Notes: generated by a model not told the origin, from the letters alone. 64,000 bases of DNA from Paraburkholderia phytofirmans OLGA172 (GCF_001634365.1 NZ_CP014578.1:4278001-4342000), one strand, 5' to 3'. Counted from the stretch's first letter, positions 22,188-35,810 are shown. Made by a program: numbers and translations.

Positions 22188-25100
22188 TTAGTTGCGGTCG
22201 AGGTCGATATCGATACCGAGCGAGCGGATTTCCTTCACGAGCACGTTGAAGGATTCCGGCATGCCGGCGTCGATCACGTGATCACCCTTGACCAGGTTCT
22301 CATACACCTTGGTCCGGCCCGCCACGTCATCCGACTTCACCGTCAGCATTTCTTGCAACACGTACGATGCGCCGTACGCTTCGAGCGCCCACACTTCCAT
22401 TTCACCGAAACGCTGGCCACCGAACTGCGCCTTACCGCCCAACGGCTGCTGCGTCACGAGCGAGTACGGGCCCGTGGAACGCGCGTGCATCTTGTCGTCG
22501 ACCAAGTGGTGCAGCTTCAGGTAGTGCATGTAGCCGACAGTCACCGTACGCTCGAACATCTCACCCGTGCGACCGTCATACAGACGCACCTGGTTCTTCG
22601 ACGGCGTCATGCCGAGGTTCTTCGCGATGTCGTCCGGGAATGCCAGATCCAGCGCGCGCGACATTTCTTCTTCCGTCGCACCGTCGAACACCGGCGTGGC
22701 AAACGGAACGCCTTCGCGCAGGTTCTTCGCCAGTTCGACGATTTCGTCGTCCGTGAAGCTGTCCAGTTCTTCAGCGCGGCCCGACTCGTTGTAGATCTTG
22801 GTCAGGAATTCGCGCAGTTCAGCGATCTTCGCCTGACGTTGCAGCATTTCTGCAATACGCCAGCCGAGACCCTTCGCGGCCCAACCCAGATGCACTTCGA
22901 GAACCTGACCCACGTTCATCCGCGACGGCACGCCGAGCGGGTTCAGAACGACGTCAGCCGGACGGCCATCGGCCATGTACGGCATGTCTTCGATCGGAAC
23001 GATCTTCGACACCACACCCTTGTTACCGTGACGGCCGGCCATCTTGTCGCCAGGCTGCAGGCGACGCTTCACAGCCAGATACACCTTGACCATCTTCAGC
23101 ACGCCCGGCGGCAGTTCGTCGCCTTGCGTGAGCTTCTTGCGCTTTTCTTCGAAAGCCAGATCGAACTGGTGACGCTTCTGTTCGATCGAGTCCTTGATCG
23201 CTTCGAGCTGTGCCGCTGCTTCTTCGTCCGCGAGGCGGATGTCGAACCAGTGGTAGTGGTCGAGATCTTCCAGGTAAGCCTGTTCGATCTTCGTACCCTT
23301 CGCGAGCTTCTTCGGACCACCGTTTGCGACCTTGCCGGTCAGCATACGTGCGAGACGCTGGAATGCATCGCCTTCCACGATACGCAACTGGTCGTTCAGG
23401 TCGAGGCGATAACGCTTCAGTTCATCGTCGATGATCTGTTGCGCACGCTTGTCGCGCTGAATGCCTTCACGCGTGAACACTTGCACGTCGATGACCGTGC
23501 CGCTCATGCCCGACGGCACGCGCAGCGACGTGTCCTTCACGTCCGAAGCCTTTTCACCGAAGATCGCGCGCAGCAGCTTTTCTTCCGGCGTCAGCTGGGT
23601 TTCGCCCTTCGGCGTGACCTTACCGACCAGCACGTCGCCTGCTTCGACTTCAGCGCCGATGTAGACGATGCCCGACTCATCGAGACGGCCGAGTTGCACT
23701 TCAGCCAGGTTCGAGATGTCGCGCGTGATTTCTTCCGGTCCGAGCTTCGTATCGCGAGCTACGACGTTCAGTTCTTCGATGTGGATCGACGTGTAACGGT
23801 CGTCAGCAACCACCTTCTCCGAGATCAAGATCGAATCTTCGAAGTTGTAGCCGTTCCACGGCATGAACGCGACCAGCATGTTCTGGCCGAGAGCCAGTTC
23901 GCCGAGGTCGGTCGATGCACCGTCAGCCAGCACGTCGCCACGCGACACGATATCGCCGACCTTCACGATCGGGCGCTGGTTGATGTTCGTGTTCTGGTTC
24001 GAACGCGTGTACTTGATCAGGTTGTAGATGTCCACGCCGACGTCGCCAGCAACGGCTTCATCGTCGTTCACGCGGATCACCATACGGCCTGCGTCGACGT
24101 AATCGACCACACCACCGCGGAATGCCTGAACCGTCGTACCCGAGTCGACTGCCACCGTGCGTTCGATACCCGTACCGACCACGGCCTTTTCAGGACGCAG
24201 ACACGGCACAGCCTGGCGCTGCATGTTCGAACCCATCAATGCGCGGTTCGCGTCATCGTGCTCGAGGAACGGAATCAGCGATGCTGCCACCGAGACGATC
24301 TGCGACGGCGCCACGTCCATGTACTGGATGCGGTCCGGCGTAACCATCAGCGTTTCGCCTGCTTCACGCGACGACACCAGTTCGTCGGTCAGCGAGCCAT
24401 CAGCAGCAACCGCCGCGTTCGCCTGAGCGATCACGTAACGGCCTTCTTCGATCGCCGACAGATAGTCGATCTGATCGGTCACCTTGCTGTCCACCACCTT
24501 GCGATACGGCGTTTCGAGGAAGCCGTATTCGTTCAAGTGCGCGTACAGTGCGAGCGAGTTGATCAGGCCGATGTTCGGACCTTCCGGCGTTTCAATCGGG
24601 CACACACGGCCGTAGTGGGTCGGGTGCACGTCGCGGACTTCAAAGCCAGCGCGCTCACGCGTCAAACCGCCAGGGCCAAGTGCCGAAACACGGCGCTTGT
24701 GGGTGATTTCCGACAGCGGGTTGGTCTGGTCCATAAACTGCGACAGCTGCGACGAACCGAAGAACTCGCGAATCGCCGACGAAATCGGCTTCGAGTTGAT
24801 CAGGTCGTGCGGCATCAGGTTTTCGCTTTCGGCCTGGCCGAGGCGTTCCTTCACAGCACGTTCGACACGCACGAGACCTGCGCGGAACTGGTTTTCCGCC
24901 AGTTCGCCGACGCAACGCACACGACGATTGCCCAAGTGGTCGATGTCGTCCACTTCGCCCTTGCCGTTACGCAGTTCGACCAGGATCTTGATCGTTGCGA
25001 GGATGTCGTCGTCTTGCAGCGTCATCGGGCCGACGATTTCGTCGCGACCGACACGGCGGTTGAACTTCATACGACCCACCTTGGACAGGTCGTATGCGTC

Positions 25101-26294
25101 TTCGCTGTAGAACAGACGGTTGAACAGCGCCTCAACCGCTTCTTCGGTCGGCGGTTCGCCCGGACGCATCATGCGGTAGATCGCGATGCGTGCAGCCATC
25201 TTGTCCGCGGTTTCGTCGATACGCAGCGTCGACGAGATGTATGGACCTTGATCCAGATCGTTCGTGTAGAGCGTCTGGATGTCTTTGATCTTCGATTCGC
25301 GGAGCTTTTCGAGGACGGTTTCGGTGATTTCGTCGTTCGCGTTAGCGATGACTTCACCCGTGTCGCCATCGACAACGTTCTTCGCGAGCACGCGGCCGAG
25401 CAGATAGTCTTCCGGCACCGAGATGAACTTCGTTTTCGCGTTGTCGAGATCGCGAATGTGCTTGGCGTTGATCCGCTTGTCCTTCTGGACGATCACGTTG
25501 CCATCACGGTCCGTAATGTCGAAACGTGCGACTTCACCACGCAGACGCTCCGGCACGAATTCCATCTGTGCGCCTTCCGGCATCAGCGTGAAATTGTCGA
25601 ACACGAAGAAGTTTGCGAGGATTTGTTCCGGCGTCAGGCCGATCGCCTTCAGCAGGATCGTGACCGGCATCTTGCGACGGCGGTCGACGCGGAAGTACAG
25701 CACGTCCTTCGGATCGAATTCGAAGTCGAGCCACGAACCGCGGTAAGGAATGATTCGTGCCGAGAACAGGAGCTTGCCCGAGCTGTGCGTCTTGCCCTTG
25801 TCGTGTTCGAAGAACACGCCCGGCGAACGATGCAGCTGCGAAACGATCACACGTTCCGTGCCGTTGATGACGAACGAACCCGTCGGCGTCATGAGCGGAA
25901 TTTCGCCCATGTACACTTCCTGTTCCTTCACTTCCTTGACGACCGGCTTGCTCGGCGATTCCTTGTCGAGCAGCACCAGGCGCACTTTCGCGCGCAGTGC
26001 TGAGCAGTACGTCAAACCGCGCTGCTGACATTCCTTGATGTTGAATGCCGGCGGCGACAGCATGTAGCTGACGAACTCTAGACGAGCGAACCCGTTATGC
26101 GAAACAATCGGAAAAACGGACGTGAACGCAGCCTGCAGGCCTTCCGGCTTGCGCTGCGTGGATGACGTGTCTGCTTGCAGAAACGTGCTGAATGATTCAA
26201 GCTGGGTAGCCAGCAGGAAAGGTACTTGGTGAACGATGGGGCGCTTCGCAAAACTCTTGCGAATGCGCTTCTTCTCGGTGAAGGAATATTGCAT
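22188..26294 (-). CDS. rpoB: RNA polymerase subunit beta
   Basis: Subunit of 1368 residues forming one pincer of the RNA polymerase cleft. The rifampicin pocket ([16 protein letters not shown] followed by [13 protein letters not shown], about 515-545) has wild-type residues at the usual resistance positions. The C-terminal signature [20 protein letters not shown] (split) is present. It forms an operon with rpoC; the rplL-rpoB gap holds a hairpin at 26615-26645. Confidence 0.98.
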   Translation of the reverse strand: MQYSFTEKKRIRKSFAKRPIVHQVPFLLATQLESFSTFLQADTSSTQRKPEGLQAAFTSVFPIVSHNGFARLEFVSYMLSPPAFNIKECQQRGLTYCSALRAKVRLVLLDKESPSKPVVKEVKEQEVYMGEIPLMTPTGSFVINGTERVIVSQLHRSPGVFFEHDKGKTHSSGKLLFSARIIPYRGSWLDFEFDPKDVLYFRVDRRRKMPVTILLKAIGLTPEQILANFFVFDNFTLMPEGAQMEFVPERLRGEVARFDITDRDGNVIVQKDKRINAKHIRDLDNAKTKFISVPEDYLLGRVLAKNVVDGDTGEVIANANDEITETVLEKLRESKIKDIQTLYTNDLDQGPYISSTLRIDETADKMAARIAIYRMMRPGEPPTEEAVEALFNRLFYSEDAYDLSKVGRMKFNRRVGRDEIVGPMTLQDDDILATIKILVELRNGKGEVDDIDHLGNRRVRCVGELAENQFRAGLVRVERAVKERLGQAESENLMPHDLINSKPISSAIREFFGSSQLSQFMDQTNPLSEITHKRRVSALGPGGLTRERAGFEVRDVHPTHYGRVCPIETPEGPNIGLINSLALYAHLNEYGFLETPYRKVVDSKVTDQIDYLSAIEEGRYVIAQANAAVAADGSLTDELVSSREAGETLMVTPDRIQYMDVAPSQIVSVAASLIPFLEHDDANRALMGSNMQRQAVPCLRPEKAVVGTGIERTVAVDSGTTVQAFRGGVVDYVDAGRMVIRVNDDEAVAGDVGVDIYNLIKYTRSNQNTNINQRPIVKVGDIVSRGDVLADGASTDLGELALGQNMLVAFMPWNGYNFEDSILISEKVVADDRYTSIHIEELNVVARDTKLGPEEITRDISNLAEVQLGRLDESGIVYIGAEVEAGDVLVGKVTPKGETQLTPEEKLLRAIFGEKASDVKDTSLRVPSGMSGTVIDVQVFTREGIQRDKRAQQIIDDELKRYRLDLNDQLRIVEGDAFQRLARMLTGKVANGGPKKLAKGTKIEQAYLEDLDHYHWFDIRLADEEAAAQLEAIKDSIEQKRHQFDLAFEEKRKKLTQGDELPPGVLKMVKVYLAVKRRLQPGDKMAGRHGNKGVVSKIVPIEDMPYMADGRPADVVLNPLGVPSRMNVGQVLEVHLGWAAKGLGWRIAEMLQRQAKIAELREFLTKIYNESGRAEELDSFTDDEIVELAKNLREGVPFATPVFDGATEEEMSRALDLAFPDDIAKNLGMTPSKNQVRLYDGRTGEMFERTVTVGYMHYLKLHHLVDDKMHARSTGPYSLVTQQPLGGKAQFGGQRFGEMEVWALEAYGASYVLQEMLTVKSDDVAGRTKVYENLVKGDHVIDAGMPESFNVLVKEIRSLGIDIDLDRN

Positions 26295-26614
26295 ACGATC
26301 TCCGAATCACGGCGGGCATTGTTGTCGAGGCAGGATACCTTGATGAGACAACCCGAGTGTTCACCGACTGAGACCCGATGGCCGTCCGATGGCTTGAACG
26401 AGCCTAGAAGCTTGGTGGTTGGCCGCTACCAACCGCTGGCTGACGGCAGCGGATGCCTATGTTGCCCGCTACCCGACCAAACTTGCCTTCTGCAGTCGCT
26501 TCAGAAGACAAAGAGAAGCGCCGGTCAATATTGCCGATAGACGATTCTCTTTGGCTTCTCGGCCCCCTGTTCTTGCCGAAACCGGCTGACAAAAACATGG
26601 TTCCCACAAAGCAC
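26295..26614. other. Leader region between rplL and rpoB
   Basis: About 320 bases without a supported gene. The equivalent gap in E. coli holds an attenuator and an RNase III site. Here I see the attenuator-like hairpin at 26615-26645, but no convincing promoter or RNase III stem in the rest. Short frames crossing it lack ribosome binding sites. Confidence 0.5.
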
Positions 26615-26645
26615 AAAAAGGCCGGCGGTGGAAAACCGCCAGCCT
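26615..26645 (-). terminator. Hairpin after rplL (partial terminator/attenuator)
   Basis: Minus-strand arms AGGCTGGCGGT and ACCGCCGGCCT pair with one mismatch around a 5-base loop and are followed by TTTTT. It lies 19 bases after the rplL stop. As rpoBC is downstream in the same direction without a visible strong promoter, it probably lets through a fraction of transcripts and sets the r-protein to polymerase ratio. Confidence 0.75.
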
Positions 26646-26664
26646 TCGCACAACGCGCTGAAAC

Positions 26665-27039
26665 TTACTTGATTTCAGCCTTCGCGCCGGCTTCTTCCAA
26701 CTTCTTCTTGGCTTCTTCAGCAGCAGCCTTCGGTACCGATTCCTTAACAGGCTTCGGTGCACCGTCGACCAGGTCCTTCGCTTCCTTCAGGCCGAGACCC
26801 GTCAGTTCACGAACAGCCTTAATGACCGAAACCTTGTTCGCGCCGACTTCCGTCAGGTTGACCGTGAATTCGGTTTGCTCTTCAGCAGCAGCAGCAGCGC
26901 CGCCGCCTGCCGGGCCTGCCACTGCAACAGCAGCTGCCGACACGCCAAACTTTTCTTCGAACGCCTTGACCAGCTCGTTCAGTTCCAGAACCGACATCGA
27001 GCTTACTGCCTCGAGGATGTCATCTTTTGCGATTGCCAT
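26665..27039 (-). CDS. rplL: 50S ribosomal protein L7/L12
   Basis: Stalk protein of 124 residues that recruits translational GTPases. The N-terminal dimerisation domain ([20 protein letters not shown]) is joined by an Ala/Gly-rich hinge (about 40-52) to the C-terminal factor-binding domain ([20 protein letters not shown]). It follows rplJ by 63 bases. Confidence 0.98.
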   Translation of the reverse strand: MAIAKDDILEAVSSMSVLELNELVKAFEEKFGVSAAAVAVAGPAGGGAAAAAEEQTEFTVNLTEVGANKVSVIKAVRELTGLGLKEAKDLVDGAPKPVKESVPKAAAEEAKKKLEEAGAKAEIK

Positions 27040-27102
27040 TTGAAATACTCCTAAATTGAATTCGGATACAGCCAGCGATCAATCACGCTCGACTGAAGTG
27101 CG

Positions 27103-27606
27103 TTACGCAGCGGTTTCTTCGCCTTGTTTCTTTTCTGCCAGCGCGGCCAGAGCGCGCGCAAAGCCTGAAACAGGTGCTTGCATAACGTACAACAGCTTGG
27201 AGAGCAGTTCTTCGCGGCTCGGGATGTTTGCCAGCGCTTGCACGCCAGCCTTGTCCATCACCTTGCCTTCGTAGGAACCAGCCTTGATGATCAACTTGTC
27301 ATTGGTTTTGCCGAAGTCGTTGACGACCTTAGCAGCAGCAATGGCATCTTCCGAGATGCCGTAGATCAGGGGACCAGTCATCTGCTCTGCCAGCGAAGCA
27401 AACGGGGTACCTTCGACAGCGCGACGCGCCAACGTGTTTTTCAACACGCGAAGGTAAACCTGTTGCTCACGCGCTTTCGCGCGCAGCTTGGTCAGATCGC
27501 CAACCGCGATTCCACGATACTCAGCCAGAACCACGGTCTGGGCTTTCGCGACTTGCGCGGCAACCTCAGCGACGACGGCCTGCTTGCTTTCTTTGTTAAG
27601 TGGCAC
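27103..27606 (-). CDS. rplJ: 50S ribosomal protein L10
   Basis: Stalk base protein of 167 residues that binds L7/L12 dimers through its C-terminal helix ([15 protein letters not shown]). The start is a GTG at 27606 (read as fMet, then [11 protein letters not shown]), chosen because GGAGG lies six bases upstream. The same frame is open a further 39 codons upstream, but that part has no L10 similarity and lies in the leader. In E. coli L10-L7/L12 represses by binding its own leader. Confidence 0.95.
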   Translation of the reverse strand: MPLNKESKQAVVAEVAAQVAKAQTVVLAEYRGIAVGDLTKLRAKAREQQVYLRVLKNTLARRAVEGTPFASLAEQMTGPLIYGISEDAIAAAKVVNDFGKTNDKLIIKAGSYEGKVMDKAGVQALANIPSREELLSKLLYVMQAPVSGFARALAALAEKKQGEETAA

Positions 27607-27871
27607 GGTTAACCTCCAGATTCGATACACGCAGCGTGCGCCTTGTGTACCGCGTTCAATAACGGCGTCCGACCAGTCAGGAGTATTTCGACCGCCTGAA
27701 ACCCGCATTGCTGCGAACTTCAACCGGCTTCATCACTACAAAACCATTCCGGGTTCGCCATCTGCGTTGGCTTTACATTAAGGGACCGCCTACCTGCTGC
27801 GCTCCCACCAACGGTCTTTGACAACCGGTCGCTCGATGCAGACTGCCATCTTGCGACCGCCCAAAGCCCAT
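27607..27871 (-). promoter_or_regulatory. rplJ leader region
   Basis: Untranslated stretch between the post-rplA hairpin and the rplJ GTG. In E. coli the matching region contains the rplJL promoter and the L10-binding leader. I see no convincing -35/-10 pair here and did not resolve the L10 site, so the role is from family knowledge only. Confidence 0.35.
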
Positions 27872-27898
27872 AAAACCGCCTCGACTCACATCGAGGCG
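27872..27898 (-). terminator. Hairpin after rplA
   Basis: Minus-strand arms CGCCTCGA and TCGAGGCG (27877-27898) are followed, after one G, by TTTT. It starts about 10 bases after the rplA stop. A partial terminator separating rplKA from rplJL is the likely role. Confidence 0.7.
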
Positions 27899-27908
27899 AT
27901 GAAATTTC

Positions 27909-28607
27909 TTACTGTGCTGCGAGCGATGCCTGGTCGACGCGAACGCCAACGCCCATCGTGCTCGACAGTGCAACCTTACGCAGATACACACCCTTGCTCG
28001 TTGCCGGCTTCGCCTTTTGCAGCGCGTCGACGAGAGCGTTCAGGTTGCTACGCAGAGCCGTCGGCTCGAACGAAGCACGGCCGATCGTGGCGTGGATGAT
28101 ACCGGCCTTGTCGACACGGAATTGCACCTGACCAGCCTTGGCGTTCTTGACTGCAGTCGCGACGTCCGGCGTAACCGTGCCAACCTTCGGGTTCGGCATC
28201 AGGCCGCGCGGGCCGAGAATCTGACCGAGCGTACCGACAACGCGCATCGTGTCCGGCGAAGCGATCACGATGTCGAAGTCCAGCTTGCCGGCCTTGACTT
28301 GTTCAGCCAGGTCTTCCATACCGACGACTTCTGCGCCGGCTGCGCGAGCTTGCTCAGCCTTTTCGCCTTGTGCAAACACGGCCACGCGAACCGACTTACC
28401 GGTACCTGCCGGCAGCACGACCGAGCCCCGAACCACTTGGTCCGACTTCTTCGCGTCGATGCCGAGTTGCACTGCAACGTCGATCGATTCGTCGAACTTC
28501 GCGCTTGCGCATTCCTTCACGAGCGACAGAGCTTCGTCGATCGCGTACAGCTTTTGACGATCAACCTTGGCTGCGAATGCTTGCAGACGTTTTGAAAGCT
28601 TAGCCAT
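27909..28607 (-). CDS. rplA: 50S ribosomal protein L1
   Basis: L1-stalk protein of 232 residues beginning [18 protein letters not shown], with the domain-II segment [14 protein letters not shown] near 128-141. In E. coli L1 represses rplKA translation. It starts immediately after the rplK stop with no gap. Confidence 0.97.
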   Translation of the reverse strand: MAKLSKRLQAFAAKVDRQKLYAIDEALSLVKECASAKFDESIDVAVQLGIDAKKSDQVVRGSVVLPAGTGKSVRVAVFAQGEKAEQARAAGAEVVGMEDLAEQVKAGKLDFDIVIASPDTMRVVGTLGQILGPRGLMPNPKVGTVTPDVATAVKNAKAGQVQFRVDKAGIIHATIGRASFEPTALRSNLNALVDALQKAKPATSKGVYLRKVALSSTMGVGVRVDQASLAAQ

Positions 28608-29039
28608 TTACACGCCCTCCACGGTGATGCCCATCGAGCGGGCGCTACCAGCGATCGTACGAACCGCTGCGTCCAGATCAGCTGCCGTCAGATCGGGCAT
28701 CTTGGTCTTGGCGATGTCTTCAGCTTGAGCGCGGGTGATCTTGCCGACCTTGTCGGTATGCGGCTTAGCCGAACCCTTGTCGATCTTCGCTGCCTTCTTG
28801 ATCAGAACCGTAGCCGGCGGCGTCTTCAGAACGAACGTGAAGCTCTTGTCCGCAAACGCGGTGATCACGACCGGAATCGGCAGACCCGGTTCCATAGCTT
28901 GAGTCTGCGCGTTGAACGCCTTGCAGAACTCCATGATGTTCAGGCCGCGTTGGCCCAGTGCCGGACCGACCGGCGGCGACGGGTTGGCTTTACCTGCAGG
29001 AATCTGCAGCTTGATAAAGCCGATGATTTTCTTTGCCAT
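28608..29039 (-). CDS. rplK: 50S ribosomal protein L11
   Basis: GTPase-centre protein of 143 residues, [20 protein letters not shown], with the proline-rich [15 protein letters not shown] helix and the C-terminal RNA-binding domain ([12 protein letters not shown]). L11 is needed for RelA activation and thiostrepton binding. It follows nusG after a 165-base gap. Confidence 0.97.
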   Translation of the reverse strand: MAKKIIGFIKLQIPAGKANPSPPVGPALGQRGLNIMEFCKAFNAQTQAMEPGLPIPVVITAFADKSFTFVLKTPPATVLIKKAAKIDKGSAKPHTDKVGKITRAQAEDIAKTKMPDLTAADLDAAVRTIAGSARSMGITVEGV

Positions 29040-29165
29040 TTTGAAAACCTCTTAGGAACGCCGCCCTAGTACAAGCGGACATTCAGTGAGTAGTAGCGCG
29101 CGTTCGCCGAAAAACAGACTACTTACGCTCCTCAACGGCCATTACGCGGACCGTAAGCGCGAAAT

Positions 29166-29193
29166 ACGGAGCGCACCGACCAGTGCGCCCCGT
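29166..29193 (-). other. Hairpin between nusG and rplK
   Basis: Arms ACGGAGCGCAC and GTGCGCCCCGT pair with one mismatch around a 6-base loop, 12 bases after the nusG stop. No T run follows on the minus strand, so it looks like a pausing or processing element rather than a terminator. Confidence 0.5.
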
Positions 29194-29204
29194 AGAATTC
29201 TGGA

Positions 29205-29762
29205 TTACAACTTTTCGACCTGGCCGAATTCCAGCTCGACCGGCGTTGCGCGGCCGAAGATTGTAACGGAAACACGGACGCGCGACTTTTCGTAGTTCAC
29301 TTCTTCGACGCTGCCGTTGAAATCCGTGAACGGACCGTCCTTCACCCGCACCATCTCGCCTACTTCGAACAGGGTCTTCGGACGCGGCTTTTCCACGCCT
29401 TCCTGCATTTGCGACATGATCTTCTCGACTTCCCGCGGGGAAATCGGACTCGGACGATTACGCGCACCGCCTACGAAACCCGTCACCTTTGCCGTGTTTT
29501 TCACGAGGTGCCACGTTTCGTCTGTCATTTCCATTTCCACAAGGACATAGCCCGGGAAGAAACGACGCTCGGTCACCGATTTGTGACCGCCTTTCACCTC
29601 GACCACTTCTTCAGTCGGAACGAGGATTTGACCAAACTGGTCTTGCATGCCAGCACGTTCGATGCGCTCCTGAAGCGCACGTTGCACGCTCTTCTCCATG
29701 CCGGAGTAGGCGTGCACCACGTACCAACGTTTGCCGCTCGGGGATGCCGGAGTATCGCTCAT
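29205..29762 (-). CDS. nusG: Transcription termination/antitermination factor NusG
   Basis: Protein of 185 residues with the N-terminal NGN domain ([19 protein letters not shown]) that binds RNA polymerase and the C-terminal KOW domain ([18 protein letters not shown]), which contacts Rho or S10. The length is standard for a housekeeping NusG. It starts one base after secE ends, so the two are translationally linked. Confidence 0.98.
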   Translation of the reverse strand: MSDTPASPSGKRWYVVHAYSGMEKSVQRALQERIERAGMQDQFGQILVPTEEVVEVKGGHKSVTERRFFPGYVLVEMEMTDETWHLVKNTAKVTGFVGGARNRPSPISPREVEKIMSQMQEGVEKPRPKTLFEVGEMVRVKDGPFTDFNGSVEEVNYEKSRVRVSVTIFGRATPVELEFGQVEKL

Positions 29763-29763
29763 A

Positions 29764-30144
29764 TCATTTCCAACCCAGAATCACCGAGAAAATCGCCCAT
29801 TCGATGGATTTATCGCTAATCCAAAGAAAGATCGCCATGACAAACACGAAGCCGAACACTACGAGCGTTGTCTGGGTGGCCTCTTTACGAGTCGGCCAGA
29901 CAACCTTGCGAACTTCTTTGTACGAGTCTTTGGCGAAAGCGATGAAACCCTTGCCAGGCGCGGAGAGAAGACCGACTGCAACACCCGCGATAGCGCCAAC
30001 AGCCAAGGCGGCTCCGCGGACGTACCATTCCTGGCCGCTGAGCCAGAAGAACCCCACGAACCCGGCCAAGACCAACAATACGCCCGCGACGAGCATCAGC
30101 TTGTCGCCGGATGTATTTACAGTTTCGACGGAAGGATTCGCCAT
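29764..30144 (-). CDS. secE: Protein translocase subunit SecE
   Basis: Essential SecYEG subunit of 126 residues in the three-helix form. Hydrophobic segments lie at about 17-36, 44-62 and 96-118, with the conserved amphipathic [14 protein letters not shown] (about 78-91) before the last. It sits between tRNA-Trp and nusG as in most proteobacteria. Confidence 0.96.
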   Translation of the reverse strand: MANPSVETVNTSGDKLMLVAGVLLVLAGFVGFFWLSGQEWYVRGAALAVGAIAGVAVGLLSAPGKGFIAFAKDSYKEVRKVVWPTRKEATQTTLVVFGFVFVMAIFLWISDKSIEWAIFSVILGWK

Positions 30145-30180
30145 AACACCTTAACGAAGCGTCATATACGACGCGAGAGT

Positions 30181-30256
30181 TGGCAGGGGCAGAGGGAATC
30201 GAACCCCCAACCTTCGGTTTTGGAGACCGACGCTCTGCCAGTTGAGCTATACCCCT
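30181..30256 (-). tRNA. trpT: tRNA-Trp (CCA anticodon)
   Basis: Seventy-six bases with encoded CCA, folding as a cloverleaf with acceptor AGGGGTA/TGCCCCT, anticodon loop CTCCAAA and T-loop GTTCGATTC. Located between tuf copy 2 and secE in the usual tufB arrangement. Confidence 0.96.
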
Positions 30257-30321
30257 AAACCATTTTGGGGTTGACGACACCGCCAACCCCGAAACTACCG
30301 ATCAACGAGAACTGTCTGGCG

Positions 30322-31512
30322 TTACTCGAGGATCTTTGCAACCACACCTGCGCCGACCGTACGGCCGCCTTCGCGGATTGCGAAGCGCAGACCTTCTTCC
30401 ATCGCGATCGGGTTGATCAGCTTCACCGTGATCGACACGTTGTCGCCCGGCATGACCATTTCCTTGTCCTTCGGCAACTCGATCGAGCCCGTCACGTCCG
30501 TCGTACGGAAGTAGAACTGCGGACGATAGTTGTTGAAGAACGGCGTGTGGCGGCCGCCTTCGTCCTTGCTCAGCACGTACACTTCAGCCGTGAAGTGCGT
30601 GTGCGGGTTGATCGAACCCGGCTTCGCCAGAACCTGGCCACGCTCCACGTCTTCACGCTTCGTGCCGCGCAGCAGGATACCCACGTTGTCGCCTGCCTGA
30701 CCCTGGTCGAGCAGCTTGCGGAACATTTCCACGCCCGTGCAGGTCGTCTTCACCGTCGGCTTGATACCGACGATTTCGATTTCCTCGCCAACCTTCACCA
30801 CGCCGCGCTCAACGCGACCCGTCACCACCGTGCCGCGACCCGAGATCGAGAACACGTCTTCCACCGGCATCAGGAACGCACCGTCAACTGCGCGCTCCGG
30901 CGTCGGGATGTACGTGTCCAGCGCGTCGGCCAGGTTCATGATCGCCACTTCGCCCAGCTCGCCCGTGTCGCCTTCCAGCGCCAGCTTGGCCGAACCCTTG
31001 ATGATCGGCGTGTCGTCGCCCGGGAAGTCGTACTTCGACAGAAGTTCGCGAACTTCCATTTCGACGAGTTCCAGCAGCTCAGCGTCGTCCACCATGTCGC
31101 ACTTGTTCAGGAACACGATGATGTACGGAACGCCAACCTGACGCGCCAGCAGGATGTGCTCACGCGTTTGCGGCATCGGGCCGTCTGCAGCCGAGCACAC
31201 CAGAATCGCGCCGTCCATCTGCGCTGCGCCCGTGATCATGTTCTTCACGTAGTCAGCGTGGCCCGGGCAGTCGACGTGTGCGTAGTGGCGGTTAGCCGTT
31301 TCGTACTCGACGTGCGCCGTGTTGATCGTGATACCACGCGCCTTTTCTTCCGGCGCCGCGTCGATCTGGTCGTATGCCTTTGCTTCGCCACCAAACTTCT
31401 TGGTCAGCACCGTCGTGATCGCTGCCGTCAGCGTGGTCTTGCCGTGGTCAACGTGACCGATCGTGCCGACGTTCACGTGCGGCTTGGTCCGCTCAAACTT
31501 ACCCTTGGCCAT
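30322..31512 (-). CDS. tuf: Elongation factor Tu, copy 2 (tRNA-linked)
   Basis: Second EF-Tu gene, 396 residues, identical in protein to the copy at 11101-12291. It lies after tRNA-Thr and before tRNA-Trp, the tufB position. A CTAAGAGGA sequence precedes the ATG. The near-identity at DNA level, with differences concentrated at both ends, points to gene conversion between the copies. Confidence 0.98.
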   Translation of the reverse strand: MAKGKFERTKPHVNVGTIGHVDHGKTTLTAAITTVLTKKFGGEAKAYDQIDAAPEEKARGITINTAHVEYETANRHYAHVDCPGHADYVKNMITGAAQMDGAILVCSAADGPMPQTREHILLARQVGVPYIIVFLNKCDMVDDAELLELVEMEVRELLSKYDFPGDDTPIIKGSAKLALEGDTGELGEVAIMNLADALDTYIPTPERAVDGAFLMPVEDVFSISGRGTVVTGRVERGVVKVGEEIEIVGIKPTVKTTCTGVEMFRKLLDQGQAGDNVGILLRGTKREDVERGQVLAKPGSINPHTHFTAEVYVLSKDEGGRHTPFFNNYRPQFYFRTTDVTGSIELPKDKEMVMPGDNVSITVKLINPIAMEEGLRFAIREGGRTVGAGVVAKILE

Positions 31513-31575
31513 TTTCGACTCCTAAGAGGATTTATCCGTACGTTGCGCCGCGCGCAAACAATCACCGAGTACTTC

Positions 31576-31650
<75 letters not shown>

Positions 31651-31666
31651 GCTACTTCTTTGTTAC

Positions 31667-31740
31667 TGGAGCGGGTGAAGGGAATCGAACCCTCGTCGTA
31701 AGCTTGGAAGGCTTCTGCTCTACCATTGAGCTACACCCGC
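31667..31740 (-). tRNA. glyT: tRNA-Gly (TCC anticodon)
   Basis: Seventy-four bases including CCA, acceptor GCGGGTG/CACCCGC, anticodon loop CTTCCAA, T-loop GTTCGATTC. It lies 16 bases upstream (in transcription) of tRNA-Thr. Confidence 0.95.
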
Positions 31741-31778
31741 AAGGATCCATGGATTCCCAACTACTACAGCTTGCATTC

Positions 31779-31864
31779 TGGTGGAGGAGGTTGGATTCGA
31801 ACCAACGTAGGCGTAAGCCAACAGATTTACAGTCTGCCCCCTTTAGCCACTCGGGCACCCCTCC
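31779..31864 (-). tRNA. tyrU: tRNA-Tyr (GTA anticodon)
   Basis: Eighty-six bases including CCA with the long variable arm of class II tRNAs. Acceptor GGAGGGG/CCTCCTC-type pairing, anticodon loop CTGTAAA, T-loop GTTCGAATC. First gene of the tRNA-tuf transcript, immediately behind the promoter at 31879-31907. Confidence 0.95.
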
Positions 31865-31878
31865 GCAGAGAACTGATG

Positions 31879-31907
31879 ATTATGAGGGAACAACCGCTTG
31901 CTGTCAA
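31879..31907 (-). promoter_or_regulatory. Promoter of the tRNA-Tyr-Gly-Thr-tuf operon
   Basis: Minus-strand TTGACA (31902-31907, full consensus) and CATAAT (31879-31884) are separated by 17 bases. The start site would lie only a few bases before tRNA-Tyr. The -10 equals that of the proximal rRNA promoter. Confidence 0.85.
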
Positions 31908-31975
31908 GGCTTGCTTGACCGTTCCAAACTCATAGCTCTCACTTATATAGTGATTCCAGCTCCGACCGTAAACGC

Positions 31976-32004
31976 AAAAACCCCACCTTTGTGGGGTGGG
32001 GTTT
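31976..32004 (-). terminator. Intrinsic terminator of the rRNA operon
   Basis: Ten-base arms AAACCCCACC and GGTGGGGTTT around a 7-base loop. On the minus strand the stem is followed by a run of Ts. It lies about 15 bases after the 5S end and 70 bases before the tRNA-Tyr promoter. Confidence 0.92.
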
Positions 32005-32020
32005 CTGGACATGCTGGGGA

Positions 32021-32135
32021 GCCTGACGATTACCTACTTTCACACGGGAATCCGCACTATCATCGGCGTGGAGTCGTTTCACGGTCCTGTTCGGGATGGG
32101 AAGGGGTGGGACCGACTCGCTATGGTCATCAGGCA
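32021..32135 (-). rRNA. rrf: 5S ribosomal RNA
   Basis: Starts TGCCTGATGACCATAGCGAG and includes CCCATCCCGAACAGG and GTGTGAAAGTAGGTAATCG, diagnostic of beta-proteobacterial 5S. The ends pair TGCCTGA with TCAGGC. End positions are good to a few bases. Confidence 0.93.
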
Positions 32136-32280
32136 TGACTTGTTGTCGTGTTGACTTTATCAACACAACCAATCCGGAAGAAGTAGTTTCTGGTGATGCT
32201 CACCAGAGGAGCTTTCAGCAAGCTCGGGCTGTGTTGTTCGAGGCACAACATCGATCTCAACCTGTGCATGTGGTCTCAAG

Positions 32281-32346
32281 ACCCTGCGCATGGCGCAGGG
32301 TGGGGCATCCATAAGTGCTGAAGCACTAACGGCTGCCGACACACAC
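32281..32346. repeat. Hairpin and degenerate dispersed repeat, copy C (23S-5S spacer)
   Basis: A perfect 9-bp hairpin (ACCCTGCGC/GCGCAGGGT, 32281-32301) is followed by a degenerate member of the palindromic repeat family: inner AAGTGCT/AGCACT-type stem and outer GGCATCC/GGCTGCC arms with one mismatch (32304-32336), ending in the family's CGACAC tail. It lies inside the primary rRNA transcript, so it may have been adapted to rRNA processing. The rest of the spacer (32136-32280) shows no gene. Confidence 0.7.
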
Positions 32347-32353
32347 CTGTTAT

Positions 32354-35234
<2,881 letters not shown>

Positions 35235-35440
35235 CTATAACGGGTGTGTCTCATGTCGCATCCACTGGGAATGCAACGCTCGCCACAATCGCTACAGGTT
35301 GAGTATTCGTGTTGCGCCGTATTCCAAAAGCGATCTTTCGATCACCTTTTCATACATTGATACAATCACAACCCTGATTCACCTACTCGATCACCCATCT
35401 CTAAGTGATCTTTCGTGAATCTCTTTACTACTTCTTCCTG

Positions 35441-35452
35441 ATTGTTAAAGAA
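35441..35452 (-). promoter_or_regulatory. boxA-like antitermination site in the 16S-23S spacer
   Basis: Minus-strand TTCTTTAACAAT closely matches the boxA core (GCTCTTTAACA in E. coli) that binds NusB-S10 for rRNA antitermination. It lies between tRNA-Ala and the 23S start, the expected place. Confidence 0.7.
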
Positions 35453-35575
35453 CGACAGCCGATATCGCGGTTGCTATAACCACGTATCACTCTGACTGGC
35501 TCAATCGCCAATGCTTGTTTCACTACATCGCAAACGCCTTTCAACGTGCGCTGCAGATAAACCAGCATTGATGAT

Positions 35576-35651
35576 TGGTGGAGGATGACGGGATCGAACC
35601 GACGACCCCCTGCTTGCAAAGCAGGTGCTCTCCCAGCTGAGCTAATCCCCC
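35576..35651 (-). tRNA. alaT: tRNA-Ala (TGC anticodon)
   Basis: Seventy-six bases including CCA, acceptor GGGGGAT/GTCATCC-type pairing, anticodon loop TTTGCAA, T-loop GTTCGATCC. Second spacer tRNA between 16S and 23S. Confidence 0.95.
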
Positions 35652-35733
35652 AGTCACACAGATATCAATACATCCCTATCCGTACTGATCTACTCAGGGG
35701 TTTCAGTCATTAGCGCAGCCACCGCAGAAACAG

Positions 35734-35810
35734 TGGTGGGTCTGGATGGATTCGAACCATCGACCCCCGCCTTATCAAGACGGTGCTCTAACCAACTGAG
35801 CTACAGACCC
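35734..35810 (-). tRNA. ileT: tRNA-Ile (GAT anticodon)
   Basis: Seventy-seven bases including CCA, acceptor GGGTCTG/CAGACCC, anticodon loop TTGATAA, T-loop GTTCGAATC. First spacer tRNA after 16S; the Ile-Ala order is the common one. Confidence 0.95.

Noticed and set aside
22278..26003. Very long open frame (1241 codons) on the plus strand opposite rpoB
   Set aside because: It mirrors the codon bias of a GC-rich conserved gene on the other strand. Similar shadows lie opposite rpoC (17940-21110), fusA (12396-14462) and both tuf genes; none has a ribosome binding site or family similarity.
22188..26294. Possible rifampicin- or streptomycin-resistance changes in rpoB and rpsL
   Set aside because: The rifampicin pocket residues and the two S12 lysines are all wild type, so no resistance allele is indicated.
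30267..30290. Hairpin (GGGGTTG/CAACCCC) between tuf copy 2 and tRNA-Trp as a terminator
   Set aside because: No T run follows and tRNA-Trp is part of the same transcript; more likely a tRNA-processing stem, too weakly supported to list.
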